Shown here piece after piece: positions 5,599-7,666 of a DNA stretch of 7,666 nucleotides; position 1 is the stretch's first letter; the number at the start of each line of letters is the position of its first letter. Position numbers and translations under genes: made by a program. The notes beneath the pieces were generated by a model. That model saw only the letters and a list, made by a program, of their open reading frames with translations. It had not been told where the DNA came from and did not search any database. The DNA is from Armatimonadota bacterium (lineage in GTDB: Bacteria; Armatimonadota; JAAZEB01): the NCBI GenBank assembly GCA_012841485.1, contig DUUU01000232.1:1-7666 (forward strand), written 5' to 3'.

Positions 5599-7666
5599 AT
5601 GCCACGCCCTGGAGGCTCTCGATTTGCAGGGTTGTTGCGATGGGTAGCGGGGGGCGCCTTGCTCCTGCTCCTGATGGCATCGACGGCGATGGCCGAATCC
5701 CGCCCGCCGCTTCCCTGCACGCCCGTGCCCGGCTACCCCGTGCCCCCTCTCGCGGAGAGCGCGCCACCGGAGAAGGTGACGTGGCTGCGCCAGGTTCCGA
5801 TCCACGCGGCGCGAGTGCGCGGCGTGCCCCGGAGCGAGCCGCTGGATGGCTGTGATAGCTCGACGCTTCCCCTGGTGGAACCGCTGGAGGTCCGGCTGGT
5901 GCGCTCGGCGCTCGTGAGCTATCTGGAGCTACGCGGCGCCGGCACCCTGGCGCTCGGGCGCGCGGGCCGCGTCTCCCCTGGGGTGCAGCTCGAGCCGGTG
6001 GCCCGGCTCCTCCTCTCAGAGCCGGAGAAGGAACGGCGCTTCTCCATCGAGCCGGTGGATGGCACCATGCTTGCCGAGGTTCGGTTGTATGAAGCCGCGG
6101 AGGAGCCGCTGCCCGAAACCGCGCTGGCGATGGCGCTCGCTTCGCAGGAGAAGGGCGCGGCGGCGATCACACTCTCGACAGGAGCGCTCGCGCAGCCGAT
6201 GGGAGTGACCGCGGTGCTCCTGGAACTGGCGGCAGCCACACCGATTCCATTTCCACTCCGCGTGCGCCTCACCCATTCCGCGGAGACGGACCGTACCTGG
6301 TTTGAGGCCGACATCCACCCGCAGGCGGACGCGGGATCCGTGGGCGGGCGGTGGATCGTCGTGCTGGATCCCCCGGATATCTGGTGCGAAGCGGGCGAGC
6401 ATCTGGTGCTCTCCGTAACACCTCTCCCTGAGGCGGGCGCCGGCCCACCGGATCCGGCGGCGTCTATGGCGGGCGTGCAAGCCCGGGCGGCGCTGGTGGC
6501 GGGCACGGAGAATGAAGTCGGCATCGAGTTCGCGCTCTCGCGGTTGCAATGGCTGGATGCGTGGTATGCAGCGCATGCGGTGGACGCGCCGTGGGAGCGG
6601 CCCGGATGGTCGCTGGACGACCCCGCGGCAGCGGACGCACGCCGCTGGCTGGAGGTGTTGTCGCGTTGGCAGCCGAGGCATCCGGCTACAATCGCCTACA
6701 CCAGCCGGTTGCGGCGCCTGCGCAGTGGAAACGAGTTGCCGGCAGCGGGACCAGCAAATGCTCCGGCATGGGCACGGCTGGCGCGCCAGCTTCTGAAGCG
6801 AACTCAGGATGTGGCCTACTGGTGGAACAGCACGCGCTACCAGAAGGAGGGCCTCTACGGCGGCGACCCAGCGGGCGACGCGGCCCTCGTTGAGAGGCTG
6901 GCCACAGTGCCGCTGATCGCCGGGCATCCGGTACTCCTGCGCTCGACACGGGCGGGGTGCGAGGGCCTCTGGCGCGCGATGCAGGCCAGGGCTACCGCGG
7001 GCAACGCGGGCGCGGATCCGGAAGCCGCACTGGCCGCGTGGGTGGCTGAGCTGCCGGCCGGGGAAAGGGAGCGCTGGCTCCTGGCAATCACCCGGACGCA
7101 ATCGCTGCTCCTGCTCGCCGATCCCGGAAGCGCGATCCCCCTGCGCCGCTCTCTTCCCTTTGCACGCGCGCTTTCCGAGTGGACCGCTGTCAACCCCCGC
7201 GGCCACCGTCACCTTCGGGGCGCTCCCTCGGGTGCGGAAGGCGCGCTGGTGCCGGTGACGCCCGAGCGGCCAGGGAGTGTCGTCGCCGCCGGGCCGGCGC
7301 TTGCCTTCTTCTGGCATTCGGGTCATCCCGGGGTGGGCCGAATCCTGAGCGAGTGGGCCGATGCCTGGGCGGCAGACATTCTCGGCCACGTGGATCCGGA
7401 GAAGCCGGGCCGGCTTCCTGTCGCGGTCGATCCGCTTTCCTGCCGGCTCCTCGACCCCGAGGCGCGCCGGAGTGCCCGAGAGGAAACCCTCCTGCGCCGG
7501 TTTCTCCTGGATCTTCACCGCGTCTCCGGCCGGGAAGACCTGCTGCGCCCGGTGGCGCTCGCGGTTGCCGCCGGCGATGCCGATCCGGTGACCGCCGTTC
7601 TCTGGCGTGCTCAGGGCCATGGCGAGCACGACGACCGGATCGCAGGGGAAGCCCGAGGCGCTGGTG
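5599..7666 (+). CDS. Large secreted protein of unknown function, 3'-truncated by window
   Basis: Reading frame 1 is open from ATG 5599 to the window end, giving 689 complete codons with no stop. The start follows the protease stop by 4 nt, and the ribosome-binding site is weak (GAG at 5589-5591), suggesting translational coupling. The N-terminus is a good Sec signal peptide: RFAGLLRW, a GALLLLLMAS core, then AMA (30-32) with probable cleavage before Glu33. A Pro-rich stretch (about 36-60) leads to a probably beta-rich region (about 94-275, for example LEVRLVRSALVSYLELRG and GRWIVVLDPPD). From about 310 the sequence becomes helical and Trp-rich. The most family-like block is 403-461: DVAYWWNSTRYQ, GLYGGDPAGD, then PLIAGHP and GLWRAM. 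It faintly recalls 'WW..R...G.fGG...DD' blocks of large exported proteins, possibly alpha/alpha-toroid enzymes, but this is from memory and weak. No function can be assigned. Confidence 0.85.
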   Translation, partial: MPRPGGSRFAGLLRWVAGGALLLLLMASTAMAESRPPLPCTPVPGYPVPPLAESAPPEKVTWLRQVPIHAARVRGVPRSEPLDGCDSSTLPLVEPLEVRLVRSALVSYLELRGAGTLALGRAGRVSPGVQLEPVARLLLSEPEKERRFSIEPVDGTMLAEVRLYEAAEEPLPETALAMALASQEKGAAAITLSTGALAQPMGVTAVLLELAAATPIPFPLRVRLTHSAETDRTWFEADIHPQADAGSVGGRWIVVLDPPDIWCEAGEHLVLSVTPLPEAGAGPPDPAASMAGVQARAALVAGTENEVGIEFALSRLQWLDAWYAAHAVDAPWERPGWSLDDPAAADARRWLEVLSRWQPRHPATIAYTSRLRRLRSGNELPAAGPANAPAWARLARQLLKRTQDVAYWWNSTRYQKEGLYGGDPAGDAALVERLATVPLIAGHPVLLRSTRAGCEGLWRAMQARATAGNAGADPEAALAAWVAELPAGERERWLLAITRTQSLLLLADPGSAIPLRRSLPFARALSEWTAVNPRGHRHLRGAPSGAEGALVPVTPERPGSVVAAGPALAFFWHSGHPGVGRILSEWADAWAADILGHVDPEKPGRLPVAVDPLSCRLLDPEARRSAREETLLRRFLLDLHRVSGREDLLRPVALAVAAGDADPVTAVLWRAQGHGEHDDRIAGEARGAG

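Noticed and set aside
6016..7629. 537-codon open frame on the - strand near the right edge
   Set aside because: It mirrors the + strand frame 1 gene that starts at 5599, carries a signal peptide and directly follows the protease gene. The antisense translation is Arg/Gly/Pro-rich and low in complexity.

Overview
This is a GC-rich bacterial window (by eye about two thirds G+C, with strong third-position bias) that reads almost entirely on the + strand. It suggests a diderm bacterium. One gene encodes a probable outer-membrane beta-barrel ending in Phe, two others encode Sec-exported proteins, and one exported protein carries an STN (secretin/TonB short N-terminal) domain. A near-consensus sigma-70 promoter and GGAG/GAGGA ribosome-binding sites fit a mainstream bacterium. 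The phylum cannot be fixed from the sequence; Armatimonadota, Planctomycetota, Acidobacteriota or similar environmental lineages are possible guesses.

Region 1 (1-3233) is one probable operon. It holds the C-terminal part of a NitT/TauT-type substrate-binding protein (cut by the window edge), its permease (overlapping by 16 nt), its ATPase (12-nt gap), and after a 63-nt gap a 342-aa exported beta-barrel protein. Together they look like an importer spanning both membranes: an outer-membrane channel plus an SsuABC/TauABC-like inner-membrane ABC transporter for a small solute (sulfonate, taurine, nitrate or pyrimidine-like). The real substrate cannot be read from the sequence.

Region 2 (3234-3539) is a 306-nt intergenic region. 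It contains a roughly 145-nt imperfect palindrome (3244-3388) and a second 16-bp hairpin (3371-3419) that shares an arm with it. Most departures from perfect pairing are G-T on the + strand, so the structure is best as a + strand RNA. Downstream is a strong extended -10 sigma-70 promoter (3467-3496).

Region 3 (3540-7666) is a second probable operon of two exported proteins separated by 4 nt. The first is a 684-aa STN - trypsin-like (HtrA/S1C-type) protease - beta-propeller protein with an intact His/Asp/Ser triad and no PDZ domain. The second is a large secreted protein of unknown function (at least 689 residues) that stays open to the window end. The most unusual items are the structured intergenic repeat and the protease-propeller fusion paired with its uncharacterised secreted neighbour. 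No CRISPR array, tRNA, rRNA or transposase gene was seen.
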